NCBI GenBank assembly: GCA_964572825.1
Contig: CAZNGS010000004.1
Coordinates: 44,763-108,762, forward strand
Length of the DNA stretch: 64,000 bases
Direction of reading: 5' to 3'
Origin: CAYVBE01 sp964572825
GTDB taxonomy: Bacteria > Planctomycetota > Brocadiia > SM23-32
The position numbers and the translations under genes were made by a program. Below, piece by piece: positions 31,280 through 40,827 of the stretch (position 1 is the first letter of the stretch; each line of letters opens with the position of its first letter). Below the pieces are notes generated by a model. It saw only the letters and a list, made by a program, of their open reading frames with translations. It had not been told where the DNA came from and ran no database searches.

Positions 31280-33616
31280 CTATTCGGCCGTCTCCCCCGT
31301 GTCGGCTTCACCCTCGCTTTCGGGCTCCGCTTCCTCCGGGGGCTCGGGTGGTTCGAGCGGCGCGGTCAGCTTCTCCACCTGTTCTGCGGAAGCGACCAGG
31401 ACGAACCCGCTGGCCGGTCCCTTCACGTAGTAGCCGTCTTCGGTCTGTTTCCCCACAACGATCTTCTTGCCGGCCACCGTCTCCGTGTCGATCTTCACGG
31501 TCATGAAGGGCTGGTCGAAGCCGTAGGCCTTCGGGTCGTCGACCATGTAGGCGGCGACCTCGGTTGCCCGGAAGTCGCGCAACATGCGGCGGGCGTCCTG
31601 CAGGGCGGAGGCGGTCTGCTCGGGCACCTCCGCGCCGTCGGCGTCGGTCCAGGTGTCCTCTTCCTCGTCGTAGCTGAACCGCACGGTCATCTCGCCCTTC
31701 TGGAAGGTGAGGGCGGTGATATCCTCGGCGTCGCAGACCAGCCGCGAGCCGAGCTGCCGGCGAAGATCCTCAGCGTCGTTCCGGGACAGCACGAAGACGC
31801 GGCCGTCGCCTTCCACCATGGCGTAGTAGCCCTCGGCGGGTGAGGAAGTCTCGCTGCCGACCAGGAGCCTTTTCACGCGCTCCTCGGGTTCTTCAGTATG
31901 CTCTTCGCCTTCTTCTTCCTCTTCTTCCGCCCCTTCGTCGGAGGATTCGGTGCGGTAGGTGACCTCGGCGCTGACCGGAGGCGTGTCCAGGCCGTAGGCG
32001 GACAGTTCATCGGCCCGTTCGGCCGCGAACGCCTCCGCTTCCAGGTTGGCGAAGACGCTCAGGACGTCGCCGATTGCCGATTGATCCGCCGGGCCCTTGG
32101 CCGGCCGGACCAGCGACCAGTCGGCGTCCTCATCCTCACGCGTGCACTCGAACTTTCCGTGGGCATTTTCCAGAACCACGCGCCGGGCGCCCCACCGCGG
32201 TTCGCTGAGTATCCCGCGGTCCAGGAAGGCCAGTCGCCCGCGCTGCAGCATACCGTAGAACTCTCCTCTGTCCGCAGCCAGTATGGCGGGGTAGTCCGCT
32301 CGTTGCCCGTAGACGCGCTCTTCGGGGGCGGTCTCGCCGAAGACCACCTCGGCGAGGACGTCGCCGGCCTCGTTGTGCAGCGTGACCCGGCCGCGGGCTT
32401 TCTCGTCCAGGCCGTATCGGGGGAGGTCTTTCGCTTCGTTGGCCACAAATTCGGCGACTTCGGTGTCTTTGAGGGCCTGCAGGAAGTCGTCGATCACGTC
32501 CTCGTCCGCGCCGGCGGGCCCCTCGCCCTGAATGGTCCATCCCTCGTCGGTGTCCTCGATGACCAGTTCCGCATCCGGGCCCTCGACGGTCACCTTCTTG
32601 ACGTCGCCGGTGATCAGGTCGGCGATGAGCGACTTCTCGCGCAGTTCGTCGGGGCCTTTGTGCAGCTTGTTGAACAGGTCTTCCGGGATGCTCACGATGG
32701 CGGTCTCAGCTTCGTACATTGCGTAGTAGCGGGTATCGCCCTCTTCCTCCTCCACGGCGGCGAAGGCGAACTGCTGGCTTTCATCGTCTCCCTGGAGGGT
32801 GAGGGTCAGGACGGGGTCGTCGAGGCCGTAGTCCGCCACTTTTGCCGGATCGTCGGAGACGAAATCGTCGCTCTTGATCCGATGGTTGTAGAGGTCGCTG
32901 GCCAGCCTTTCGACTTTGCTGGAGTCAGCCAGGTCGAAGAAGGGTTGTTTGATCTCCCAGACTTTCTCGGATTTCTCGCACTTCAGTTCGTACGCCCCCG
33001 TTTCGTTGACGGCTGCGGCGGAGGCGGCGACTTTCCGGAGGTCGTAGGTGCCGATCCGCGGGGCCAGCTTCTTGCTGCGCACGTCGGCCAGCGTCACCTC
33101 GGTGCTTTCGACGACATCCTCGTCGACGGCGGCGATGCCCTCCTGGCCCTCCAGCTTCACATAGACGCCCCCGGCGGCGGCACCGGCATTGCCCACCAGC
33201 AGCTTCCAGGTGCGTCCCGACGGGCCGCTTTCAGTGACTGTGATGACGCGGCGGGGTGGGTCCAGGCCGTGTTTGGACAGCTCGACCCGGCGAGCTTCCG
33301 CCGGGGGCATGAACCAGATTTTCTCGGCATCCTGGAGCTTGTCCAGTATGTCCTCCACCTCCCACCTGTCGGCCCGGCCCTGGATGGGCGTGCTGATGCG
33401 CCATTGATCGCTGTCGGACACGCGCCGGCACACGAGCTGCCGGTCGCCTTCTTCAATGGCCAGGGAGGCCACGCGATCGGTTTCCAGGCCGGGCAGCAGG
33501 CGTTTGCGCTGCTCCTTGAGTTCCTCCGAGGTGGGAGCCTTGGACAGCCGCCAGGCTACCAGTGCGGCAATGACCACGCAGACCAGCAGGATGAGAGTCT
33601 TTCCGTACTGTTTCAT
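31280..33616 (-). CDS. DUF4340-repeat protein of a Gld-like ABC cassette
   Basis: 778 residues, one N-terminal membrane anchor (TLILLVCVVIAALVAWRLSK) and then an extracytoplasmic region. The motif YGLD/YGFD with a nearby Pro recurs about five times (KHGLDPP, DYGLDDP, RYGLDEK, AYGLDTP, AYGFDQP), each followed by beta strands, indicating tandem DUF4340 units. C-terminus is very acidic (EPPEEAEPESEGEADTGE). Last gene of the cassette with ATPase, YIP1 protein, permease and GldG-like protein. Related cassettes occur with gliding motility in Bacteroidota, but in planctomycetes the role is unknown. Confidence 0.8.
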   Translation of the reverse strand: MKQYGKTLILLVCVVIAALVAWRLSKAPTSEELKEQRKRLLPGLETDRVASLAIEEGDRQLVCRRVSDSDQWRISTPIQGRADRWEVEDILDKLQDAEKIWFMPPAEARRVELSKHGLDPPRRVITVTESGPSGRTWKLLVGNAGAAAGGVYVKLEGQEGIAAVDEDVVESTEVTLADVRSKKLAPRIGTYDLRKVAASAAAVNETGAYELKCEKSEKVWEIKQPFFDLADSSKVERLASDLYNHRIKSDDFVSDDPAKVADYGLDDPVLTLTLQGDDESQQFAFAAVEEEEGDTRYYAMYEAETAIVSIPEDLFNKLHKGPDELREKSLIADLITGDVKKVTVEGPDAELVIEDTDEGWTIQGEGPAGADEDVIDDFLQALKDTEVAEFVANEAKDLPRYGLDEKARGRVTLHNEAGDVLAEVVFGETAPEERVYGQRADYPAILAADRGEFYGMLQRGRLAFLDRGILSEPRWGARRVVLENAHGKFECTREDEDADWSLVRPAKGPADQSAIGDVLSVFANLEAEAFAAERADELSAYGLDTPPVSAEVTYRTESSDEGAEEEEEEGEEHTEEPEERVKRLLVGSETSSPAEGYYAMVEGDGRVFVLSRNDAEDLRRQLGSRLVCDAEDITALTFQKGEMTVRFSYDEEEDTWTDADGAEVPEQTASALQDARRMLRDFRATEVAAYMVDDPKAYGFDQPFMTVKIDTETVAGKKIVVGKQTEDGYYVKGPASGFVLVASAEQVEKLTAPLEPPEPPEEAEPESEGEADTGETAE

Positions 33617-33643
33617 CGGTGGGCTCGCAGGTAGAAAGCGTCC

Positions 33644-35398
33644 TTATCTTCTTCGAATCAGCCAGACCGCCACTCCGAGGGCGATCACCAGGCCCGGCAC
33701 CGCGCCGAGGAAAATGTAGCGAGAGGCGGCGACCCAGCCTTTGCCCACGGACAACTGGTTGAAGTCCATCGTCTTGGGCGGGATGCCGAGCTTCTGGGTC
33801 TTGCCCGCCATCCAGTTGACGCAGTTCAGCAGCAGGTAGCGGTTGGCGGTGTATTCCGCCCGTTCCAGAAAAGCGTTGACGAACGACAGGGAGCTACCCA
33901 GCACCACGATGCGCGGGCCGGGCATCTCCATGCCGGGCGGGGCCTGAGGCGGAGGCTGGGGGGCGACGAGGGCGCCGACCACGGCCGGTTTCGGGGTATC
34001 TTCGCCCGCCTTGTATTCGGGCATTATCTCCTCGCCCAGTCTGACGTCCGTTTCCCCCCAGCTCGTGGGCGGACCGGTCAGCAGTTCGGTGGCCCCCTGC
34101 ATTGTCTGCGGGCCGGCCGGGGCGACCTCCATGGTGCAGGGCTCCTCCATATACAACGTATAGCCCTGCAATCCCTCGGTCACGGGGTGGGGTGGCAGCG
34201 CGCTCCCTTTCACGGGCACGCTGGTGCTCAGGCCGGCTCCGAGAAAGGTCGGCACGAGCGCAATGCCGACGGCGCTGGTGTGCAGTTGCACGCCGTAGGG
34301 GCCGAGCAGCTCTTCGAGATTGGAGTCGACGTTTTCCGCCAACTCCGGGTCGGCCAGCACGATCGCCGCTCCGTTGCGGCCCTCCAGATAATCGCGCAGG
34401 GCCGCCATCTCCTGCTCCGAGAAGGCCGTTTTCGGTCCCGCGATCAAAAGCACTGCGCAGTCTTGCGGGACCTCTCCCTCGGTGGCCAGGTTCAGCGGTT
34501 TCACCTCGTAGTTGGCGTTTTCGATGGACCTGACCAGCTTGGAAAGCGACATGCCGGGGTTCCGCTCGCCGGGCATCGGCTGCGCCGGGGAGGGCGCGCG
34601 GCCTGTGGCCTCCAGCGGCCTTTCCCCGTGGCCCGTCAGCGCATACAGAACGGGTTTCTCCTCTTCGGTCAGCTTCATCAGTGCGCCCAGGAACGCGCCC
34701 TCGCCCTTGAAGGCGATCGCGGGCGGCCCCATACGGCCGGGATTGGCTTCCACGATCTGGCCGATGGGGATGACTTCGTGCTTGTCCCCCATAACCAGAA
34801 GCACGCTGGGCAGCTCCAGGTTCATGATCCCCAGCTCCTGCTGCAGTTGCCGGATCCGCTTTTGTGGCTCGGCCATGCCGATGTTCAGCTCATCGATGGT
34901 CATCTGGGGCGCGCGGGCCTTGAATTCCTGGAGCGTGTCCAAAACGTGGTCATAGACCTGCGGCTGGCGCGCGCGGAGGTCGCTGTAGATCACGTAGGCA
35001 TTCCATCCCTGCTCCATTTTGCGCAGGAAGTTCTCCGTCTGTGAGTGCAGGGAGTGCTTGCGCCGCCCGGTCCAGTCCATCCGACTGTAACGCCGGTTGG
35101 TGATGTAGCACAGCAGCCCCGCAAGCGCCAGCACCAGCAGCACGACGGCGGCGAAGTTGGCCTTCTCCCCCGCCTCACGGCTCGTCACCAGATTAACCAG
35201 CTCACGCCAGTTCAGGGCGATGCCGGCCAGCGTGATCAAGCCGCCCAGGATCACCAGCACCAGCGATATGATGTCCTGCTCCACGGCCGCCCGCACCCGG
35301 ATGTCCCGCACCACCAGGCCCGCCACGAGCAGCACCACACCCAGAGCAATTCCGGCCCGAGCCACCGTCTTCCACGGGGGTGTCTTTGTCTTGCCCAT
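33644..35398 (-). CDS. GldG-like ABC transporter auxiliary protein
   Basis: 584 residues. Three N-terminal membrane helices (AGIALGVVLLVAGLVVRDI, IISLVLVILGGLITLAGIAL, FAAVVLLVLALAGLLCYI), a large extracytoplasmic ABC_transp_aux domain (KHSLHSQTENFLRKMEQGWN, LYALTGHGERPLE, VLLIAGPKTAFSEQEMAALR, IVLADPE), and a C-terminal helix (FLGAVPGLVIALGVAVWLIR). This is the GldG layout. A proline-rich insert (APQPPPQAPPG) lies near residue 480. Start ATG has GAGG upstream and lies six bases after the permease stop. Confidence 0.85.
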   Translation of the reverse strand: MGKTKTPPWKTVARAGIALGVVLLVAGLVVRDIRVRAAVEQDIISLVLVILGGLITLAGIALNWRELVNLVTSREAGEKANFAAVVLLVLALAGLLCYITNRRYSRMDWTGRRKHSLHSQTENFLRKMEQGWNAYVIYSDLRARQPQVYDHVLDTLQEFKARAPQMTIDELNIGMAEPQKRIRQLQQELGIMNLELPSVLLVMGDKHEVIPIGQIVEANPGRMGPPAIAFKGEGAFLGALMKLTEEEKPVLYALTGHGERPLEATGRAPSPAQPMPGERNPGMSLSKLVRSIENANYEVKPLNLATEGEVPQDCAVLLIAGPKTAFSEQEMAALRDYLEGRNGAAIVLADPELAENVDSNLEELLGPYGVQLHTSAVGIALVPTFLGAGLSTSVPVKGSALPPHPVTEGLQGYTLYMEEPCTMEVAPAGPQTMQGATELLTGPPTSWGETDVRLGEEIMPEYKAGEDTPKPAVVGALVAPQPPPQAPPGMEMPGPRIVVLGSSLSFVNAFLERAEYTANRYLLLNCVNWMAGKTQKLGIPPKTMDFNQLSVGKGWVAASRYIFLGAVPGLVIALGVAVWLIRRR

Positions 35399-35404
35399 CT
35401 CGTT

Positions 35405-36124
35405 TTACCTCCACTTCCTCAACTGCAGGGCCCGCACGGTCAGGAACAGGAAAACGGCGGTGGTGATCACGAAGTACGCCACGTCCCGCGTATCCACCAG
35501 GCCCTTGAGGAAACCGTCGTAGTAATGCTCGATCGGCGAGATATAACTCAACGCGCGGGCCCACACCGACTGCGAGAACTGGCCCAGGAAACCCACCAGC
35601 AGGATGACCAGCAAGAAGGCGAAGCTCATGATGCCGGAACCGATCTGCACTCTGGTCAGCGAGGAGGCGAACAGGCCGACGGCCAGAAACTGGGCCGTCA
35701 ACAGGAACAGCCCCAGCGCCCCGGCCAGCAGTGCCCCCGTGTCCAGCGGGGTCAGAAGCCGCAGGAATATCAACTCCAGCGGAATGGGCAGGTACATCAC
35801 ACCCGTGAAGACCAGGGCTCCGACGAACTTGCCCAGCACCACCTCCGTTTCCGTCACCGGGGTGGTCATCAGAGTCTCCATGGTTCCCTGGCTGCTCTCC
35901 TCGCTCAGCAGTCGCATCGTCAGCAGGGGGGCGGCCACCAGCAGCGGGATCAGCACCTCGAACGTGAAGAGCGCCACCATGTCCACGCGCGGTATCTGCG
36001 GCTGGATGCGGAGCACGAAAAAGAGCCCGTGGACTACGGCGAAACCCGCCACCACGATGTAGGCGATGGGTGACAGGAAGTAACTGCTCAGCTCCCTTTT
36101 CGTTATGACCGGAATGTTGACCAT
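35405..36124 (-). CDS. ABC-2 type permease (GldF/NosY-like)
   Basis: 239 residues, six membrane helices. The opening ITKRELSSYFLSPIAYIVV and the segment RLLSEESSQGTMETLMTTPV are hallmarks of the GldF/NosY permease group, which pairs with the NosF/GldA-type ATPase encoded two genes upstream. Probable substrate unknown. Spaced 3 bases from the YIP1 gene. Confidence 0.9.
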   Translation of the reverse strand: MVNIPVITKRELSSYFLSPIAYIVVAGFAVVHGLFFVLRIQPQIPRVDMVALFTFEVLIPLLVAAPLLTMRLLSEESSQGTMETLMTTPVTETEVVLGKFVGALVFTGVMYLPIPLELIFLRLLTPLDTGALLAGALGLFLLTAQFLAVGLFASSLTRVQIGSGIMSFAFLLVILLVGFLGQFSQSVWARALSYISPIEHYYDGFLKGLVDTRDVAYFVITTAVFLFLTVRALQLRKWR

Positions 36125-36127
36125 GAC

Positions 36128-36985
36128 TCAAGCACTCTCCCGCATCCGTTGCGAGAACATGAAGCTCACCACGGTGAGAACCACTGCCAGCACCAGGACC
36201 GCGGCGGCTGTGATCAGTCCGGCTGTGAAGCTCCACCACAGGAAGGCCGCCACGGCCCCGCTAACCAGCAGCGCCACCAGGAACCAACCGGACAGAGAGA
36301 CAGCCAGGCCGCCCCCGACCTCCACTTCGAAGGCCCGCATGCACCCCACGATAAGGCTCCGCAGCAGGAACACCATTCCGACCAGCGTGCCCAGCGGCAC
36401 CGCGATGATCGTCCACCAGTGCGCCGCCACCTTCACCGCATCGGCGGTTCCCGGCCACAGGAGCGTCAGCAGGTATCCCGGCAGCGTCACCAGCAGCACC
36501 AGCGCCCCCGCGCACAGCCACGGCAGCAGTGCAGCGGCCCACGAGTACAGCCATACGCTGATCGACCCTTCCCAGTTGGTGGGCGCGAACAGCTTGCCCG
36601 GCAGATGAAACAGTGTGCCCAGGACAACCATCAGCGCAACGCCCACGACCGCCGCCACGGGCAGCAGCACCAGCAGGAGGCCCGTGATCTGGGCGGGGAG
36701 CTGGTGCATCCGGTAGCCGGAGGCATCCGTTACGGGGTCCGGGGCGACGGCCCCGAAGAAGGCCAACGCCGCCGGGAAGCTCAGCACGATGACCCCGCAG
36801 AGCAGTATGACGAAGAAGGTGAGCGGTTCGTGCAGGCCGCCCTCGCGGGCCATCTTCGTGAAGAACTCCCCCGGGTGCACGATCAGCTCGGCCAGGCTTT
36901 CCCTGAAGGCGTCTGCGGCCGGTCGGCTGCCCAGGTTTTCCCAGCTCAGAAGCTCGTGTTTCGGCGGGGCCGGCGGCGGTCTCAT
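36128..36985 (-). CDS. YIP1-family multi-pass membrane protein
   Basis: 285 residues. A soluble N-terminus (RESLAELIVHPGEFFTKMAR) of the type that opens YIP1 proteins, then about six helices (PLTFFVILLCGVIVLSFPAA; ITGLLLVLLPVAAVVGVALM; LCAGALVLLVTLPGYLLTLL and more). Function unknown. Its insertion between the ATPase and permease of a Gld-like cassette, with ATGA overlap to the ATPase, suggests it is a component of that transporter. Confidence 0.7.
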   Translation of the reverse strand: MRPPPAPPKHELLSWENLGSRPAADAFRESLAELIVHPGEFFTKMAREGGLHEPLTFFVILLCGVIVLSFPAALAFFGAVAPDPVTDASGYRMHQLPAQITGLLLVLLPVAAVVGVALMVVLGTLFHLPGKLFAPTNWEGSISVWLYSWAAALLPWLCAGALVLLVTLPGYLLTLLWPGTADAVKVAAHWWTIIAVPLGTLVGMVFLLRSLIVGCMRAFEVEVGGGLAVSLSGWFLVALLVSGAVAAFLWWSFTAGLITAAAVLVLAVVLTVVSFMFSQRMRESA

Positions 36986-37950
36986 CGCTGTTCACCTCCA
37001 GATTGGTCGGCGCTCTCTTGCCCCTTTCCCAGGGTGATGCGGGCGAACACGTCCTCCAGTGAAGCGCGGCTGCGGGTCAGCTCCCGCAGGGCCCAGCCCT
37101 GATCCGCCGCGGTGCGGAATATGCTCTCACGCACGTCCTGCCCGGGAGAGGTCACCAGGCTGAACCGGTGCCACCCGTCGGCCTCCTCCGCGTGCACGCG
37201 CTCGACGCCGTCGAGCCCCTTCAGAGCGTTTTCAATCTGCATCAGGTCGCCCTGCAGCTCCACCGTCACGCTGGCGTGCAGCAGCCGGTCGGACAGGGCC
37301 TCGGGGGTATCATCGGCCACGATGCGGCCCTCGTCGATGATCAGCACCCGCTGGCAGATGGCCTCTGCCTCCGCCAGTATATGGGTGGAGATCAGGACGG
37401 TGTGCTTCTTGCTGAGGTTCTGGATGAGGTGGCGGACCTCCCGGACCTGGTTGGGGTCGAGCCCGATGGTGGGCTCGTCCAGGATCAGCACGTCCGGATC
37501 GCCCACCATGGCGTCCGCCAGGCCCACTCTCTGGCGATAGCCCTTGGAGAGGGTTCCGACCGTCTGGTGATGCACATCCCCGAGGCTGCAGAGCGCGATG
37601 CATCGGTCGATCCTTCTGCGCCGCAGCTTGCGGGGCACGCCCTTCAGGTTGGCCCGAAAGGCCAGATACTCGTTGACCCGCATCTCGGGGTAGAGGGGGT
37701 TGTTCTCCGGCATGTATCCGATGTGGCGGCGGACCTCGGTGGAATTATCCTGCACGTCCCGGCCGGCGATGGAGGCTCGACCATCGGTGGCAGGCAGGAA
37801 CCCGGTCAGCATCCGGATGGTGGTGGTTTTGCCGGCCCCGTTCGGTCCCAGCAGCCCCACGATTTCGCCCCGTTCCATCTGGAACGACACGTGGTCCACG
37901 GCCGGGAAGCTGCCGTAGTTTCTGGTCAGGTTCTGGGCTTCAACCAGCAC
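36982..37950 (-). CDS. ABC transporter ATP-binding protein (GldA/CcmA-like)
   Basis: 322 residues: Walker A LLGPNGAGKTTTIRMLTGFL, Q-loop YMPENNPLYPEMRVNEYLAF, signature LSKGYRQRVGLADAM (LSKGY replaces LSGGQ, typical of this subfamily), Walker B DVLILDEPTIGLDP, switch His in LISTHILAEAEAI. A C-terminal regulatory domain of ~90 residues follows. First gene of the five-gene cassette running down to the DUF4340 protein. Confidence 0.92.
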   Translation of the reverse strand: MLVEAQNLTRNYGSFPAVDHVSFQMERGEIVGLLGPNGAGKTTTIRMLTGFLPATDGRASIAGRDVQDNSTEVRRHIGYMPENNPLYPEMRVNEYLAFRANLKGVPRKLRRRRIDRCIALCSLGDVHHQTVGTLSKGYRQRVGLADAMVGDPDVLILDEPTIGLDPNQVREVRHLIQNLSKKHTVLISTHILAEAEAICQRVLIIDEGRIVADDTPEALSDRLLHASVTVELQGDLMQIENALKGLDGVERVHAEEADGWHRFSLVTSPGQDVRESIFRTAADQGWALRELTRSRASLEDVFARITLGKGQESADQSGGEQR

Positions 37951-38073
37951 TGCAGCGTCCTCCTCAGTGTTCGCTGTGGAATTCCCGGTGAGCGCCGGGC
38001 ACCCGGCGGCGTTTCAGGTGCCTGCCCGGACCTCCTCCGGGCGCGTGCTGCGGAAGTATATCTCTCCCGGCAC

Positions 38074-38502
38074 TCAGTTCTGTTCCGATGCCTCCTCCGG
38101 CTCGGCCTCGGCGTCTTCGCTTGTCCCGGGGATAAGCTCTCCCAGTCTCTCGGCTTCCTGGGTCTGCCCGGCCTTCTTGTATGCCAGGCGGGCGGCGGTG
38201 TAAAGCTCTGCGTCCTCAGCCGCCCGGGCCAGCTCTGTCCACTCTTGTTCGGATATGCGCCGGCCGAGGACCCGGCTGGCCCGCATGTAAAGGGGGACGT
38301 CCCCCCGTTGCATGGCGATGCGGGCGACTTCGCGGGTGAGGTCGTCCGCTTCGGCGCGCTGGAAGAACTCCAGCGCGTCGTCGTAGCGTCCGGCCTGCGT
38401 AAACTGCTGGCCGGTCTGGCGCAATTCCTCCTTCGATGTCTTATCGCCGAACAGGATCTTGCGTTTGGCGTAGAAATCCGGCAACTCGTCGTTGATTCCC
38501 AT
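38074..38502 (-). CDS. Hypothetical helical (TPR-like) protein
   Basis: 142 residues, cytoplasmic. Paired helices such as RQTGQQFTQAGRYDDALEFF and RAAEDAELYTAARLAYKKAG fit TPR-like packing; the C-terminus is an acidic tail (TSEDAEAEPEEASEQN). No family recognised. It lies 123 bases upstream of the ABC cassette on the same strand and could be its first gene. Confidence 0.6.
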   Translation of the reverse strand: MGINDELPDFYAKRKILFGDKTSKEELRQTGQQFTQAGRYDDALEFFQRAEADDLTREVARIAMQRGDVPLYMRASRVLGRRISEQEWTELARAAEDAELYTAARLAYKKAGQTQEAERLGELIPGTSEDAEAEPEEASEQN

Positions 38503-38589
38503 CGGTCTACCACAGATTCCGAATGCCGCTGAGGATCATATATTCTTGCAAAGCCCATCTTCGCTGTCAAGTAAAGCGGTTCCCGGGCC

Positions 38590-39063
38590 TCAAGTGAAGG
38601 TCCGCGCGGTGTTCTGGAAGGCGTTTTCCAGGTGGTGGATGGAGCGCACACCGCCGTCCTTCTCCAGCAGGACGGTCACCACATCGTAGCGGAGGGCAAC
38701 TCCCCGATCCTCCAGGCCCCGCAACGTGCAGTACTGCTGGGACGCCCTGATGACACGGCGTTGTTTCTGCCGGGTTATGGTGTGCAAGGGGTCGATGGAA
38801 GCGGGCCAGGTCTGGGTCCTGACCTCGACGAAAGCCACCGTTCCGGAGCGGAACGCCACCAGGTCGATCTCGCCCAGCCCGGTGCGGAAGTTCCGCTCCA
38901 GGATGCGGTAGCCCTTCTGCCGCAGATGACGCGCGGCCTCCCGCTCTCCCCGGCGACCCACGCGGAGGGTGGCCGGCTCCTCGGCGTCGGGGCCGTTATG
39001 CCCCAGGAGGCGACCCACGCGAAGGAGCGCCCGACAGACCAGTTGCCTCAGACCACCCAGCAT
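38590..39063 (-). CDS. YraN/UPF0102-family endonuclease-like protein
   Basis: 157 residues. The Hjc-like nuclease core is visible: LRVGRRGEREAARHLRQKGY, then NFRTGLGEIDLVAFRSGTVA with the metal-binding Asp, and FVEVRTQT with the acidic-x-Lys position here Glu-x-Arg, followed by RQKQRRVIRASQQY. Function in bacteria is unsettled; nuclease activity is inferred. The canonical VEVK motif reads VEVR, which is a notable substitution. Follows the phosphohexomutase stop region by 9 bases. Confidence 0.85.
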   Translation of the reverse strand: MLGGLRQLVCRALLRVGRLLGHNGPDAEEPATLRVGRRGEREAARHLRQKGYRILERNFRTGLGEIDLVAFRSGTVAFVEVRTQTWPASIDPLHTITRQKQRRVIRASQQYCTLRGLEDRGVALRYDVVTVLLEKDGGVRSIHHLENAFQNTARTFT

Positions 39064-39072
39064 TGCTCAGTC

Positions 39073-40626
39073 CTATATGCGCCGTTCCGGCCCGGCCAGT
39101 TCGACCAGGGCGTCCCGCTTTTCCTCCATGAGAGCCCGGTCGCCGAATGCCTCGACGTAGAGGCGCAGTATCCCACCGCCGGCTCCCTCGGTGCCGCTCT
39201 TGCGCATGCAGAACCACCAGTCCTCCGCCTCCACCCGCAGGTCGGCCACGCTCAACTCCAGCCCCGGCGGCGGGTAGGAATCGACCAGGCGAGCCCTGTC
39301 GTCGACGACCACGTACATCCTCTCGATTTGGTCGCTGAACTGCTCGGACGCCTCGGCGATGACGGTCTGCGCCGGGCGGTCGGCGGGCATCTGGAAGTTG
39401 ATCTCTCCGGACTCGAAGTACTTGCCCCGCGGCGCGTCCAGGACGGAGGAGAGCGGCTGGCCCTCGCTGTGCAGCTCAGCGGCGAGCTCCAACATCAGGA
39501 TGCCGGCCATCATCCCGCTGTCGGCGCACCAGAACTCGCGGAACATGTAGTGGCCGGAATGCTCGGCCCCGAACGCTATGTCCGGATCGTCGTACATGAT
39601 GGCCTTGATCTTGCCGTATCCGACGGGAGTCATCACGACCCCGCCGCCGCCCAGTACGTCCTTGCGGTCTCCCAGCGTATCGGCCACCACCCAGCTCGAC
39701 GCCAGGTTGAAGGCGATCTTCACGTCCGGCCCCAGCCTGGACCTCAGCCGCTCGCCCACCAGCGCGGCCAGCAGCGGCGGTGAGATCATCTGGCCGCGCT
39801 CGTCCATGACCGCCACCCGGTCGGCATCCCCGTCGAAGCAGATGCCCACGTGGCTGTCGGTGCGCCGGACCAGGTCGCTCAGCATGCCCTGGTACCGGGC
39901 GTTCAGCGGGTTGGGAATGATGACGGGAAAGGAGCCGTCCGGCCGTTCGTTGGAGAAGGACCATTCGAACCGGGGGGTGAGGCGCGCGAACTCCCCGAGT
40001 ATCCGGGCGCCCATGCCGTTGCCGGCCTCCACGGCCACCCGCAGGGGCTCGGGCGCGCCCGCCGCAACGGCTTCGAAATCGCAGCCGGCCCGCTCCAGGA
40101 TGCTCTCGATGTAGTCCGGGGCGAAATCCTCCCACCGCAGCCGCTCGGGCACGGCCTGTTTCTTCAAGGCCAGGCCGATGCGCTGCAGTTCGTCCTCCGG
40201 CAGCGGCGGGTCGGCGTCCACCGCCAGCGGCAGCGGCATCCCCCCGCGGCCGAAGAATTTGAACCCGTTGTTGTCCCGTGGATTGTGCGAGGCGGTGATG
40301 ATGATGCCGCCGTCTATGAGGTCGCGGTACCTGGCGGGCAGAAAGCCCACCAGCTCCGTGCCGGCCAGACCCAGCCGGATGGGGCGGCACCCGCCGTCCT
40401 CCAGGCCCCGGCACAGGGCCGTGTCCAGGACGGGTCCGCTCAGCCGCATGTCGTGGCCCACCGCCACGTTGACCGGCTGCACGGCGGTGCATTCCGTGAA
40501 CGTATCCGCCAGAGCCAGCCCCAGGTTGTAGGCCAGCTCGGAGTCGATGTTGACGCCATAGATGCCGCGGATATCGTCTCGCTTGATGACCTCGTCAACC
40601 CTGTCGCACCACTCCTTCAATGCCAT
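39073..40626 (-). CDS. Phosphomannomutase/phosphoglucomutase
   Basis: 517 residues from ATG 40626, which has GGAGAAA upstream; longer upstream reading is not protein-like. Alpha-D-phosphohexomutase motifs: FKRDDIRG-type opening (KRDDIRGIYG), catalytic phosphoserine loop TASHNPRDNNGFK, metal loop CFDGDADRVAV, sugar-specificity loop GAEHSGHYMF, phosphate loop RKSGTEGAGGG. It interconverts hexose 1- and 6-phosphates for glycan precursor synthesis. A little longer than the ~460-residue norm; the extra residues are spread between domains. Confidence 0.9.
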   Translation of the reverse strand: MALKEWCDRVDEVIKRDDIRGIYGVNIDSELAYNLGLALADTFTECTAVQPVNVAVGHDMRLSGPVLDTALCRGLEDGGCRPIRLGLAGTELVGFLPARYRDLIDGGIIITASHNPRDNNGFKFFGRGGMPLPLAVDADPPLPEDELQRIGLALKKQAVPERLRWEDFAPDYIESILERAGCDFEAVAAGAPEPLRVAVEAGNGMGARILGEFARLTPRFEWSFSNERPDGSFPVIIPNPLNARYQGMLSDLVRRTDSHVGICFDGDADRVAVMDERGQMISPPLLAALVGERLRSRLGPDVKIAFNLASSWVVADTLGDRKDVLGGGGVVMTPVGYGKIKAIMYDDPDIAFGAEHSGHYMFREFWCADSGMMAGILMLELAAELHSEGQPLSSVLDAPRGKYFESGEINFQMPADRPAQTVIAEASEQFSDQIERMYVVVDDRARLVDSYPPPGLELSVADLRVEAEDWWFCMRKSGTEGAGGGILRLYVEAFGDRALMEEKRDALVELAGPERRI

Positions 40627-40788
40627 GGGGCGTTTCTCCGGTAATCTGGGAACGTCGGGAATGTACGGGTTGTAATGGGGAGCCACCCCGTGACCTGCCC
40701 CTCGGCGCGGCGGCCCGGCTGCGGCAAACGCGAAGGTATCACAGAGGGCCGGGCAGCGCAAGCGCGTGCACCGTCCCGGCGGGTGAGT

Positions 40789-40814
40789 TATACTGCCCAT
40801 CCCCGGATAATCGG
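40789..40814 (+). promoter_or_regulatory. Photolyase promoter element and possible repressor site
   Basis: TATACT (40789-40794) is a good -10 but the -35 region (GTGCAC) is poor. CCGGATAATCGG (40803-40814) at the expected start point shares GATAATCGG with the operator candidate at 18028-18038. Confidence 0.3.
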
Positions 40815-40827
40815 TGGAGGCTTTCGG

